Source: Leptospira ainlahdjerensis
GTDB lineage: Bacteria > Spirochaetota > Leptospiria > Leptospirales > Leptospiraceae
Length of the DNA stretch: 64,000 nucleotides
Reading direction: 5' to 3'
NCBI RefSeq assembly: GCF_016919175.1
Contig: NZ_JAFFPU010000024.1
Span: 220,889 to 284,888 of the forward strand
The notes beneath the pieces were generated by a model, which searched no databases, was not told the origin of the DNA, and saw nothing but the letters and a program-made list of their open reading frames with translations. The position numbers and the translations under genes are program-made. Positions 44,375 to 55,369 of this stretch are shown piece after piece (within the stretch, counting starts at the first letter, position 1; each line of letters begins with the position of its first letter).

Positions 44375-46351
44375 TTATTTATTTTTAACAATAATCCTAA
44401 CTTCATAAGGATCGAGAATTTTGAAACCAGCTAAATTCTTTTTACCGGAATGATTGATAAAAATCTCATAATTCTTTTTTCTTCCATTTCGGTTTAATTT
44501 TTCCACGCTTGGTCCATAAAACGTAAACGGAATTTTCGCTTCCTTTAAAATACGACGATAGAGAAGCATAAAACTCAAAGGTTCCAAGGATGCGCCGATA
44601 TAAATAACTCTTCCTTTATGATAAGAATTTGCCGTAATTATAGGTTGTCCTTTATAGAATTTTCTTTTGTCCGTGTAACGAGCCCAGACTTCAGCGGTTG
44701 TGGGTTCTAAGATTTCGCAAATTTTAGAACACGTTCCGGGAAAGAGGCGGAACTTAAACTTTACTTTTTGATTTCCGACCGCTTCGAACTTTCGAACTTT
44801 CACACCGGCCATTTCCGTAAACGGTCCCGGGATTTGAGAATCATACATCCAGCCGTTTAAATCTTTAGCCCCGGTTCTATATCCTAAAACAAGCGTTCCC
44901 CCTTCTTTCACAAAGCTTTCGAGTTTCTGAAAAATGGAATCGGTCACCATCGTGTACATCGGAAGTATGATGATCTTATAATCTTTGAAGTCGATTTTGG
45001 AGGCAGGACGAAAGTGCGTGTTTACGTTGAGAACGTTCATCCCAGAAAACCAAGTTGCCATTTCGACGTCATAGCCGAGTTGAGCCCAAGGAACCGGAGA
45101 ATACTTGAGTCCGGTGGAAATCGGCTGGTGTTTCCAGTTTCTCGCATTTTCGATGTCGTGAACAACCGCAACCTGTGCTGGAAATAATTCTTCCACAAAG
45201 TCGTCTGCATATTCGCTCATTTCTTCGATTCCCTTTTGAAGTTCGAAATAGCGCTGAGTCTTTTCCTTATCGTGATCTAAGATTCCGTAGCAGAGTTGTT
45301 CCTGACCGAAACGAGCGGTTCGATAACGAAAAAAATAGATCGAGTTAGAGCCGTGAACGATCGAATGCTTCATCCAGAGTTTTGTTTGCCCCGGCGCGGG
45401 AAGATATCCTAAAAGATCGTGTCCCTGGAATCCGGAAATTTGTTCCATCACTGTGAATGGGAGATTCTTCAAACCTCGATTGTATTGCTGCATAGCAGCG
45501 ATAAAGGGATGTGGAAACGGCTCTTCTTGTTCTCCCCAAGTCGGATAATTATCCCATGATATGTAATCCAAGTAAGTCGCAAGCTCGGCCATGTCAATGA
45601 TGGGAAGAAAAGGAGAAGGATAAAGATTCGTTGTAAGAGGTCTTCCCACCGAGAATTTTCTTAAGATCTGCGCTTGAAGCTTTACGAAATCAACGATCGT
45701 ATCGGAATGAAAACGATAGAAGTCCTGGATCATGGAGGGATGAAAGTTGCTCGAAACGTGCGCGCCTGGAATTGGAATTTCATCGAAAGAATTATAGAGA
45801 ACTCCCCAAAATACGTTTCCCCAAGTTTGGTTGAGATTGTGAATCGTTTTGTATTTGTTTTTCAACCAAACTCGAAAGGCTTTTAAGGAGGTAATCGAAT
45901 GATCGATATCGGAACCTTCGTGGCCGATTTCATTATCGATTTGCCATCCGATTACCGCGGGGTGATTTCCGAAATGTTTCGCCATCGCAGTAACGATCTT
46001 TTCCGCAGCCTTTCTATAATCCGGAGATGAGAAACAGGCTTGTCTTCTCGTTCCGATGGTTCTTTTGATTCCATCCCGCTCTTGTATTATGTCTGGAAAT
46101 TTCTTTACCAACCAGGGCGGAAAGGTAGCGGTGGGAGTTCCAAGGATCGCCGTCATTCCGTTCTTTTGAATCAGATTTAAGATCTTGTCAAAGAAGGAAA
46201 AATCATATTTCCCTTCTTTGGGCTCCATGAGCGCCCAACCGAACTCTGCGAGTCTAACCGAGGAAAGACCCATCTCTTTCATGATCCGAATGTCTTCCTC
46301 CCAATCTTTTTGCGTCCATTGTTCCGGATAATAATCTGCGCCGAATATCAT
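44375..46351 (-). CDS. Glycoside hydrolase family 42 beta-galactosidase
   Basis: 658 residues with the start set at the ATG giving MIFGADYYPEQW, which has an AAGGAG ribosome-binding site 7 bases ahead. The GH42 (beta/alpha)8 domain opens with DYYPEQW, has VRLAEFGWALMEPKEGKYDF, the acid/base glutamate in GWQIDNEIGHEG, and the nucleophile glutamate in FTVMEQISGFQG. The trimerisation domain with VHDIENARNWKHQP and a C-terminal beta domain follow, and length is normal. Of the family's zinc-site cysteines only one (RRQACFSSPDYR) is clear. It hydrolyses beta-galactosides; Leptospira grows on fatty acids, so a glycan-scavenging or recycling role is more likely. No signal peptide, so cytoplasmic. Confidence 0.92.
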   Translation of the reverse strand: MIFGADYYPEQWTQKDWEEDIRIMKEMGLSSVRLAEFGWALMEPKEGKYDFSFFDKILNLIQKNGMTAILGTPTATFPPWLVKKFPDIIQERDGIKRTIGTRRQACFSSPDYRKAAEKIVTAMAKHFGNHPAVIGWQIDNEIGHEGSDIDHSITSLKAFRVWLKNKYKTIHNLNQTWGNVFWGVLYNSFDEIPIPGAHVSSNFHPSMIQDFYRFHSDTIVDFVKLQAQILRKFSVGRPLTTNLYPSPFLPIIDMAELATYLDYISWDNYPTWGEQEEPFPHPFIAAMQQYNRGLKNLPFTVMEQISGFQGHDLLGYLPAPGQTKLWMKHSIVHGSNSIYFFRYRTARFGQEQLCYGILDHDKEKTQRYFELQKGIEEMSEYADDFVEELFPAQVAVVHDIENARNWKHQPISTGLKYSPVPWAQLGYDVEMATWFSGMNVLNVNTHFRPASKIDFKDYKIIILPMYTMVTDSIFQKLESFVKEGGTLVLGYRTGAKDLNGWMYDSQIPGPFTEMAGVKVRKFEAVGNQKVKFKFRLFPGTCSKICEILEPTTAEVWARYTDKRKFYKGQPIITANSYHKGRVIYIGASLEPLSFMLLYRRILKEAKIPFTFYGPSVEKLNRNGRKKNYEIFINHSGKKNLAGFKILDPYEVRIIVKNK

Positions 46352-46551
46352 TCCAAATCTCCTTTTAGTTCCGGAAAGAGATTTCAAAGGATGGCTTCAA
46401 TCTGAAAAGAAAGAAAACCGCAATTCTCGGAAGTCTAAAAGAAAAAATACTGTCTTTTCCGGGGAAAGTCTGAGAGGATACGAATGACGTAGAGATTATT
46501 TTACTTCTGCGCGTAACCGAATTCTCGGTTATTCCACCACAGAAGGATTCC

Positions 46552-47409
46552 ATGCACAACCAGGACTCACTGATATACGGAATTTTACCGGATGTTCACT
46601 TCCGATATTCCGCGACCGAAATTTCATATTCCGTAACAGCGGCTTCCAATTTACACAACTTAGACGACGCTAACACTGAACTTTTAGCTAGAGCTATGAT
46701 CGGGGCTTTTTTTCTAGCGGATCAAATCAAGGAAGATACAAAGGTAAGCTTACAAATCCAATTCAACGAAGATTCTCCCATTCACTCGGTTCTTGCCTAC
46801 AGCGATCGTAAGGGAAGAATGAAGGCCGTTTTAAGAGCCAGACCGGAGGAAAATATCGAAGCTGGTCAGCTCATGGAAGACTATTCCGGAATTTTGAAAG
46901 TTTTCCGCTGGAAGGACGGAGCCTGTATCTATCAATCGGTCGTTCCGTATCAGAATCGAAGTTTCGAAGAGAATTTTCAAAATTATCTCAATAGCTCGGA
47001 ACAGATCAGTTGTTTTGTGACGATCTCCATAAAAAAGACGGGATTTCATTGGGACGTAAGAGGAATCTTGCTCCAATCTCTTCCCGAGGCTAAGGAAGAA
47101 CACATTCAAAAAATCGCAAGTCTTTCAACCGAGATCAATGAAAATGTGAACGATTTTTTAGGTAAGGATATTTACAATTGCCTGAACAAAATCGGCGAAG
47201 TGACACGTTCTGCGGTTCAGATTTTAGAAGAAGGCCAACCCGAGTTCCGCTGTGATTGCTCCGAAGACAAAATTCGAGAGTTGATTCAGACGCTTGGAAA
47301 AGAAGAGGCTATGAATATTCTCGAAGAAGTCGGAATGATCGAAGTCACGTGCGAATTTTGTACTTCCGTTTATCGTTTTGAAAAAGAAAGGGTAAACGAA
47401 TTATTTTGA
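46552..47409 (+). CDS. hslO: Hsp33 redox-regulated chaperone
   Basis: 285 residues. The fold and the C-terminal zinc switch are clear: FRCDCSEDKIRELIQTLGKE provides CxC, and EVTCEFCTSVYRF provides CxxC about 30 residues later, coordinating Zn2+ until oxidation. N-terminal features include LARAMIGAFFLADQIKEDTK and a conserved TRSAVQILEEG linker. Hsp33 is a cytoplasmic holdase activated by oxidants. It is the first gene of a rightward run with tsaE, tsaB and rnr (tsaE starts seven bases after its stop). Confidence 0.93.
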   Translation: MHNQDSLIYGILPDVHFRYSATEISYSVTAASNLHNLDDANTELLARAMIGAFFLADQIKEDTKVSLQIQFNEDSPIHSVLAYSDRKGRMKAVLRARPEENIEAGQLMEDYSGILKVFRWKDGACIYQSVVPYQNRSFEENFQNYLNSSEQISCFVTISIKKTGFHWDVRGILLQSLPEAKEEHIQKIASLSTEINENVNDFLGKDIYNCLNKIGEVTRSAVQILEEGQPEFRCDCSEDKIRELIQTLGKEEAMNILEEVGMIEVTCEFCTSVYRFEKERVNELF

Positions 47410-47416
47410 GGAAGAA

Positions 47417-47929
47417 TTGGAAATCGAATTTCAGAATCTAAGGTTGGAAGAATTAGACAAACCGGCATTTTTCCTTGCCACCTTGATAGAAACATCTTTG
47501 AAACAAAACTTATTTCCGGTCTTATTGTTTACCGGTTCTATGGGAGCCGGTAAAACTACGTTCACTTCGAAATTGGTAAAAAAAATCACACCTACAGCAA
47601 ACGTTAATTCTCCAACATATACCTTGATCAATCAATATCCGATTTCGGATAGGAATGACTTTTTCCATCACTTTGACCTTCATCGATTGAAAAGCCGACA
47701 GGATTTGGAAGAATTAGGCTTCGAAGAAATTTGGGGAAAAAGTGGTGTATCGATCATAGAATGGTGGCAAATTGCAAACGAAGAAATCAGAGAATTACCA
47801 CTCAAGATCCAAGTGGATTTTCAAATCGTCTCCGAAGAAGAAAGGAACATTACATTCAAAAGTGATGATATAGATTCTTACCCAATTCTTAAAAACATTT
47901 GGGATTCGTTGGAGAGGTATCCCGTATGA
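47417..47929 (+). CDS. tsaE: tRNA threonylcarbamoyladenosine biosynthesis protein TsaE
   Basis: 170 residues from TTG with a GAGGAAGAA site just upstream. Walker A TGSMGAGKTTFTSKL (residues 35-49), switch region NVNSPTYTLINQYP, HHFDLHRLKSRQDLEELGFE, and IWGKSGVSIIEWW (E-W motif) are typical of the YjeE/TsaE ATPase. It assembles with TsaB and TsaD to make t6A37. It is coupled to tsaB by a four-base overlap (ATGA). The slightly long family length (usually 150-160) reflects a charged C-terminal tail. Confidence 0.93.
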   Translation: MEIEFQNLRLEELDKPAFFLATLIETSLKQNLFPVLLFTGSMGAGKTTFTSKLVKKITPTANVNSPTYTLINQYPISDRNDFFHHFDLHRLKSRQDLEELGFEEIWGKSGVSIIEWWQIANEEIRELPLKIQVDFQIVSEEERNITFKSDDIDSYPILKNIWDSLERYPV

Positions 47930-48606
47930 AGAAAATCCTTTTCTTTGACGCCACGAATCAATGGGTTTTAGTAGAATCGTTCCATCTGACTGACAAAGCC
48001 GATTTGGAAAACGTCGCTTCATATTCCGGAATTCATCCCAGAGAATCCTCTAAAGTTTTGATTCAGGAACTGCAAAATATTCTAAAAAAGTCGAGTTGGA
48101 AAAAACCCGATTTGATCGTTTGCGCGCTTGGTCCTGGATCTTTCACCGGTCTTCGAATTGCAGTAGCGACTGCGAGAAATTTGGCGCAACTTTGGAAAAT
48201 TCCCGCGATCGGAATCGATAGTTTAAACGTTTATACTTCTTTCTATTTTCAGGAAGTCGGAGATCCCGTCGTTGTCGCTATCGAGGCAAAACAGAAAAAA
48301 ATTTATTTCGCGATGGAAGATCAACGAGGTTTTTTTGGATCCATCGACGTAAAACCCGATGATATAATAGAGAGAATTCCCGAAGACCGCCTGCAGACAT
48401 ATTTGACCTCGCAAAAATATTCGGACAATCCGGCCTTTTTTGGAGGAATTTCGATTTTAGAAAATCTTCCGTCGGCTTCTTCCGTGATCCATCAAATCGG
48501 AGATCGAATCGAGGAAGCGCTGGAATATCCCGATCGTTATCCATATTGGAAGTTGGTTCCAAATTATGTTCGCGGAACCTATGTCGACGAAAAATCGACG
48601 GTTTAG
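47926..48606 (+). CDS. tsaB: tRNA threonylcarbamoyladenosine biosynthesis protein TsaB
   Basis: 226 residues from the ATG overlapping the tsaE stop, with GGAGAGG at a suitable distance. The longer frame from 47899 adds nine atypical residues. The ASKHA-fold N-terminus MKKILFFDATNQWVLVES and the TsaB signature ALGPGSFTGLRIAVATARNL (residues about 65-84) are intact. TsaB heterodimerises with TsaD in the t6A complex. tsaD itself is not in the window. rnr begins 6 bases after its stop. Confidence 0.93.
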   Translation: MKKILFFDATNQWVLVESFHLTDKADLENVASYSGIHPRESSKVLIQELQNILKKSSWKKPDLIVCALGPGSFTGLRIAVATARNLAQLWKIPAIGIDSLNVYTSFYFQEVGDPVVVAIEAKQKKIYFAMEDQRGFFGSIDVKPDDIIERIPEDRLQTYLTSQKYSDNPAFFGGISILENLPSASSVIHQIGDRIEEALEYPDRYPYWKLVPNYVRGTYVDEKSTV

Positions 48607-48611
48607 TTATT

Positions 48612-50876
<2,265 letters not shown>

Positions 50877-50897
50877 ACAAAGAGATTCCTCTCCTGT

Positions 50898-50916
50898 ACA
50901 ACTGTTGGACAGTTGT
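50898..50916. promoter_or_regulatory. Perfect inverted repeat upstream of the GMC oxidoreductase operon
   Basis: ACAACTGT and ACAGTTGT are exact reverse complements separated by TGG, 45 bases upstream of the first gene's TTG start. A TATATA element (50917-50925) adjoins it, so the repeat would overlap a promoter. The size suits a TetR-, MerR- or similar dimer. No such regulator is encoded nearby. Confidence 0.55.
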
Positions 50917-50960
50917 TATATATAAAACCGTGGCCGCTGTTCGGCGTGCGGGAGGTGAAC

Positions 50961-51467
50961 TTGGAGAAGTTTTTACAAGAACCGATTCCTCGGAGTCGTT
51001 TTCTAAAGCTCAGTCTGAAATTTATGGCAATCACGGCATTCGTTCTTCCGGGATTGACCGCTTGTTCCGCCGGATCGATTCCTCGTCTTCGCGGTTTGAA
51101 AGAGGATCACTATCTTTCCTTCAAATCGATCGGCGAGGTTTTTTTGAAAGGAAATCCAATCTCCGACTTCGATTTGGGTGTTGCGGTGGATGATTATATT
51201 TACGGTCATCCGACGCCGATCGATACGGAGGATGTACTTCTTCTATTAGGTTTGATTCCGTCTTCAAGACTTGCGGCCTTGGCCCTGGATTTTTCCTTTA
51301 CCCCAATGACTGCTTTGAATGTGGAAGAAAGAGAGAAACGTCTTTTGTCTTGGAAGAATTCTTCCCTGAATTTGAAACGCGGTGCGTATTCTATCATGAG
51401 ACAAATTTCATTTTTCCTCGTTTCAAAAGATAAACGAATCCAAAAATTAGCGGGATATGAGGCGTAA
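50961..51467 (+). CDS. Small partner of GMC oxidoreductase (gluconate dehydrogenase subunit 3-like)
   Basis: 168 residues from TTG with a GGAGG ribosome-binding site at 50951-50955; earlier in-frame starts lack one. The N-terminus has a PRSRFLKLSLKF twin-arginine-like (here Arg-Ser-Arg) segment followed by a hydrophobic AITAFVLPGLTAC lipobox, so it may be exported as a lipoprotein. The rest is helical with no catalytic residues evident. Location directly before a GMC flavoprotein (gap two bases) matches the pairing of such small subunits with FAD-dependent dehydrogenases in other bacteria. Assignment is by context. Confidence 0.6.
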   Translation: MEKFLQEPIPRSRFLKLSLKFMAITAFVLPGLTACSAGSIPRLRGLKEDHYLSFKSIGEVFLKGNPISDFDLGVAVDDYIYGHPTPIDTEDVLLLLGLIPSSRLAALALDFSFTPMTALNVEEREKRLLSWKNSSLNLKRGAYSIMRQISFFLVSKDKRIQKLAGYEA

Positions 51468-51469
51468 AG

Positions 51470-53086
51470 ATGAGCGGAATTCCAGCAGCAAATGATAAAA
51501 TCATAACTCCAAAGAAACACAAAGAAATTATCGAAAGAGAAAATATCCAAGACGGTACTTGGGAGCTAAAAACCGAAGCCGTTGTCATCGGTTCGGGCGC
51601 CGGTGGAGCCGTCGCCGCGGCGACGCTTGCGAAGAAAGGTTGGAAAGTTATTTTGATCGAAGAAGGTTCTTACTTCACTCCGGCACAATTTACGGGTGAA
51701 GAATTTATGGCCTCTGCAAGACTTTATCGCGACGCGGGCTTTATTGTTTCGGAAGAACAAACTCTCAGTATTCTTCAAGGAAGAACGGTGGGTGGCTCTA
51801 CAACCGTTAATTGGCAGACGTCATTGTATCCGCCGGATTACGTTACTTCGGAATGGGATCAAAGGTTCGGTCTGAAGGGATATTCCAGAAAAGACATGGA
51901 TCCTTACGTTTCTTCCGTTCATGAAAGGCTCGGCGTGCACCCGGTTCCTTCCAATCTAATCAATCCGAATAACAATACTTTGATGAAGGGCGGTAAGGCT
52001 TTGGGTCTTCATCCCGAAGTATTAAACAACAACAATCGAGGTTGTATCGGTTTAGGAAGATGCGGGTTGGGTTGCCCTATCAACGCAAAACAATCCATGT
52101 TTTTGACTTACATTCCCGATGCGATTGAGGCGGGAGCAACGGTGATCGCAAACATGAAGGCGAAAGTCATTCACGACGGAGCGACAAAAGTTGTGGTCGC
52201 CGAGTTTACTCCGGACGCGTATGAAAAAGCTCCGGATCAAGTAATTCAAAAGATAAAAATTTCGGCCCCCGTTGTAATCGTAAGCGCAGGCGCAATCGAA
52301 GGGCCCGCTCTTTTACAAAGATCCGGTTTAGGAAATGATTGGGTCGGAAGAAACTTAAAAGTGCATCCGACGAGTTCGATCTTCGCCATATTTGATGAAA
52401 AAATCAATATGTTCTCCGGACCCCCTCAGTCGGCGGTGATCAAAGACGGTCACAATCAAGACAACACAGGATACGGTTTTTGGTTAGAAGTCGCTCCTTT
52501 TCGTCCGACGTTAGCCGCTTCTTTGATACCATTCTACGGTCCTAAACAATTCGAGATGATCGAAAAGTATCCTAACATGAGCGCCGGGATTGTTCTTGTC
52601 CGAGACGGGGCCGATGGGGAAGCCAATGCTTCCGTAAAATGGTCTTTAGGTTCCAGAAAGGTTTATTTCGAACTCACACAAGGAGACGGCAAAAATATGC
52701 TCCGTGGCTTGAAAATGCTTGCCGAAGTTCAAGCGGCAGCGGGCGCTAAAGAATTGATTTTTCCGTTTCCTGATATGGAAGAACCCGTAAAGGTAGATCG
52801 TAATACCAAATTTGATTGGGTCTTGGAAAAAAAATTCAATCCGGGCAGTTTGATCGTCGGCTCGGCCCATCCCCATGGATCGATTCAGGCGGCAGATTCT
52901 CCTGAAAAAGGAGCCGTGGACCCAAGTTTGGAATTGTACGGTCACAAAAACATTTTCGTGATCGATGCGTCCGTATATCCGACCGGTCTTTCCGTAAACC
53001 CGCAGATTACGACGATGAGTTTTGCTTTGCGGGCTTCGGAAGAGCTTGCTTCTAAAAAGAAGGAAAAATTAGGAAATTTATTATAA
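51470..53086 (+). CDS. GMC family FAD-dependent oxidoreductase
   Basis: 538 residues. The FAD loop VVIGSGAGGAVAAATLAKKG (around residues 32-51), GRTVGGSTTVNWQTSLYPP, GRCGLGCPINAKQSMFL and the C-terminal signature SAHPHGSIQAADSPEKGAVD with DASVYPTGLSVNPQ define the GMC family (the His and Asn of the active site are in these two segments). It is similar in layout to bacterial cholesterol oxidase-like and choline-type dehydrogenases. Substrate cannot be deduced. There is no signal peptide of its own, but it may travel with the upstream exported subunit. It starts two bases after that gene. Confidence 0.9.
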   Translation: MSGIPAANDKIITPKKHKEIIERENIQDGTWELKTEAVVIGSGAGGAVAAATLAKKGWKVILIEEGSYFTPAQFTGEEFMASARLYRDAGFIVSEEQTLSILQGRTVGGSTTVNWQTSLYPPDYVTSEWDQRFGLKGYSRKDMDPYVSSVHERLGVHPVPSNLINPNNNTLMKGGKALGLHPEVLNNNNRGCIGLGRCGLGCPINAKQSMFLTYIPDAIEAGATVIANMKAKVIHDGATKVVVAEFTPDAYEKAPDQVIQKIKISAPVVIVSAGAIEGPALLQRSGLGNDWVGRNLKVHPTSSIFAIFDEKINMFSGPPQSAVIKDGHNQDNTGYGFWLEVAPFRPTLAASLIPFYGPKQFEMIEKYPNMSAGIVLVRDGADGEANASVKWSLGSRKVYFELTQGDGKNMLRGLKMLAEVQAAAGAKELIFPFPDMEEPVKVDRNTKFDWVLEKKFNPGSLIVGSAHPHGSIQAADSPEKGAVDPSLELYGHKNIFVIDASVYPTGLSVNPQITTMSFALRASEELASKKKEKLGNLL

Positions 53087-53149
53087 ACCGGGGTGGAGAG
53101 GGATTGCAAATTCACTTTTAAAAAAGACTTCCTCTCTGAAACTGGTCCT

Positions 53150-54652
53150 ATGCACTTCCGGATTCTTCTTTTTTTCATTCTTTTCACTTTCGTTTTAGAT
53201 CCGCTTTTTGCGGATCTAAAAGAAGGAAAGAAGGCTTATGCCCGAAAGGATTTTGCGAAGGCAATCGACGAGTTTCAAAAATTTAACAATGGAAATCCGT
53301 CCTCCGGCGAAGCCTGGATGTACATGGGTTACATTTACGAATATCGAAGGGATTATCCGAAATCGATTCAGAGTTTTAAAAAGGCAGTCAGTCTGAATCT
53401 TCCAAAAAAAGATCTCGTAAACTGTTATCAAAAGATCATTCTTTATTTTAATTATCAAAGGGATTATCACGAAGTAATCGCTTATTCAAATCGGGTTTTG
53501 AGAATCGATCCGGATCTAACCCACATTCAAAAAATTAGGGCTACAGCCGAGGAAAGGCTTTCTTCCGGTCACGTAGTTCATCATAAACCGAAACGAAATC
53601 CTGAAGAAGTCGAAACTTCCGGACCTAACTCGGAAGAGGACTATCAAAAAATTCTAAACAAGGAACCTGGGAATGAATCCGCAAGATGGAATCTTTCCTT
53701 GATCTATTCGAATCGTAAAGAATTTCAAAAGGCGGAAACTCTTTTGGAAGGGCTTGTGAAAGACCATCCGGAAAAACAGGATTACCTCTACAAATACGGA
53801 GTAATTCTGATTCGTAACGGAAAATATAAGGATGCTCTTCAAGTGTTGGATAAGCTCGAGAGTAAAATCGACGCCGGAAATTCAAAGATGCTCTATTATG
53901 CGAACTTGAACCAAGCGGTGGCGTATCATAAAATGAAACGTTACGAAGACGCGGCTAAATACTACAGAAAGTCTTATTCGGCAAATGCAACCGTTCAACC
54001 TCTAATCGGTTTGACAAAATTGAAGTATGAAGTGAAGGATTGCGAGAATTCCATAAAGACTGCGGAAAGAGCTTTGGAATTCGGCGAAAGAACTCACGAA
54101 ATTAGAATGTATCTCGCTCTTTGCAAAATACAGAATAAAGAAGAAGCCGAAGGATATACAATTCTCAAAGAGATCGCTTCCAAGTTGGAAAAGGATAATC
54201 CCGAATTCAAAAATCTTCCCGACGTCTACAATGACGGCATTCTAAAATTAGCGCGCTATTATACAAACCACGGCGAATATGAGAAGGCTCTGAGATATTT
54301 TCATTCGGTACAATCAAGTGAAGAGGAGGAACGAGAATATCGTTTTTATCTCGGTAAAGCGTATTTTTATACCGGCAAAATTGATCAGGCGATTCTTATG
54401 TTGGAAAAGGTCGGAGGTTCGTCCGGAGCCTACTATCTTCTAGCAAAATGTTATGCGAACAAAGACGATCTTGAAAAGACCATGGAATACATCCGACTTG
54501 CGGCGAATATGAAACCTTCCATTTGGGCCACCGCCGCCGAAGAAAAGGAATTTGATCGTTTTAAAGGAAAGTCATCTTTTAAAAAATTCTTAGAATCCAA
54601 AGGATCGGAAAAAGATAAAAATTTCGATTCACAAGCCTTGGATAAAACCTAA
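53150..54652 (+). CDS. Tetratricopeptide repeat protein, exported
   Basis: 500 residues from the ATG at 53150 (signal peptide MHFRILLFFILFTFVLDPLF, cleavage at FADL). The longer frame from 53093 adds 19 atypical residues. TPR motifs are evident: GEAWMYMGYIYEYRRDYPKS, ARWNLSLIYSNRKEFQKAET, LLYYANLNQAVAYHKMKRYE and YYLLAKCYANKDDLEKTMEY. TPR arrays scaffold complexes, and here likely in the periplasm. It lies after the GMC gene but its link to it is unclear. Its 3' end overlaps the convergent aroD stop by four bases. Confidence 0.85.
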   Translation: MHFRILLFFILFTFVLDPLFADLKEGKKAYARKDFAKAIDEFQKFNNGNPSSGEAWMYMGYIYEYRRDYPKSIQSFKKAVSLNLPKKDLVNCYQKIILYFNYQRDYHEVIAYSNRVLRIDPDLTHIQKIRATAEERLSSGHVVHHKPKRNPEEVETSGPNSEEDYQKILNKEPGNESARWNLSLIYSNRKEFQKAETLLEGLVKDHPEKQDYLYKYGVILIRNGKYKDALQVLDKLESKIDAGNSKMLYYANLNQAVAYHKMKRYEDAAKYYRKSYSANATVQPLIGLTKLKYEVKDCENSIKTAERALEFGERTHEIRMYLALCKIQNKEEAEGYTILKEIASKLEKDNPEFKNLPDVYNDGILKLARYYTNHGEYEKALRYFHSVQSSEEEEREYRFYLGKAYFYTGKIDQAILMLEKVGGSSGAYYLLAKCYANKDDLEKTMEYIRLAANMKPSIWATAAEEKEFDRFKGKSSFKKFLESKGSEKDKNFDSQALDKT

Positions 54653-55365
54653 GAAAAATCTACTTCTTTCCTAAGTTTTAGCAAAGATTTGAGATCTACT
54701 TGACCGGGCGCCTTGGGTTCGTCCAAACAACAATAAGTAAAAATAGATCCGAATAATTCCGGATAGACTCTGGAAAGAATTCCCATCGTTCCCATACAAA
54801 TTCCTGTTAGGTGAATATCCTTATCTTCGTAATCGTTTGCAACGATGGAAAAGCCGGATAAAAAATCAGCGAGTTCTTTCACTGAACTCGGAAACACCGC
54901 AAACTTATAAATTAATGGAAGATTTCTTTCGTAATTTTTACCACTGAGATAGGAATCATTTTGAATCCAGTTTTTGATTTCTTGTTCTGATAAAATTCCA
55001 TCGAATTTATGAACGGATCGGATCAAACCGAAACCTTTTTGCGCGAAAGTCTCAAAGAGTTCGTTTGACCGGTTTAACTCAAGATCTAAGTAGTGTTTTT
55101 GAATTTGCAGTCCGTCCGAGATTCTTTCAAAATCGATTTCGGATTCTTTTGACCGATGCATTTGATCCGTATCTCCGCTTTGTCTGTAAGTAAAGATACA
55201 TTTCGCATTCAAACGATCGATTTGAGCCGTTAGTTTTTCTTTGAGAGCCTTAGGAGTAAAAAGGTCCAATCGTATTTCGATCCAATCGCTATGAGGGTGT
55301 TCTTTTAGATCGAAGAACTCATCTTCGCTGACGGTCAAAACGATTTGAAATTGTTTCCGAGTCAC
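54649..55365 (-). CDS. aroD: 3-dehydroquinate dehydratase, type I
   Basis: 238 residues with the start set at GTG 55365 (MTRKQFQIVLTVSEDEF), four bases after the kdsD stop. The longer frame to 55413 overlaps kdsD and gives an odd cysteine-bearing leader. Type I AroD features: DWIEIRLDLF (Glu), the catalytic histidine in GLIRSVHKFDG, the Schiff-base lysine in IYKFAVFPSSVKELADFL, TGICMGTMGILSRVYPELFG and the closing EPKAPGQVDLKSL. It forms the shikimate intermediate dehydroshikimate. Last gene of a leftward operon behind kdsD. Confidence 0.88.
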   Translation of the reverse strand: MTRKQFQIVLTVSEDEFFDLKEHPHSDWIEIRLDLFTPKALKEKLTAQIDRLNAKCIFTYRQSGDTDQMHRSKESEIDFERISDGLQIQKHYLDLELNRSNELFETFAQKGFGLIRSVHKFDGILSEQEIKNWIQNDSYLSGKNYERNLPLIYKFAVFPSSVKELADFLSGFSIVANDYEDKDIHLTGICMGTMGILSRVYPELFGSIFTYCCLDEPKAPGQVDLKSLLKLRKEVDFS

Positions 55366-55369
55366 AGGT

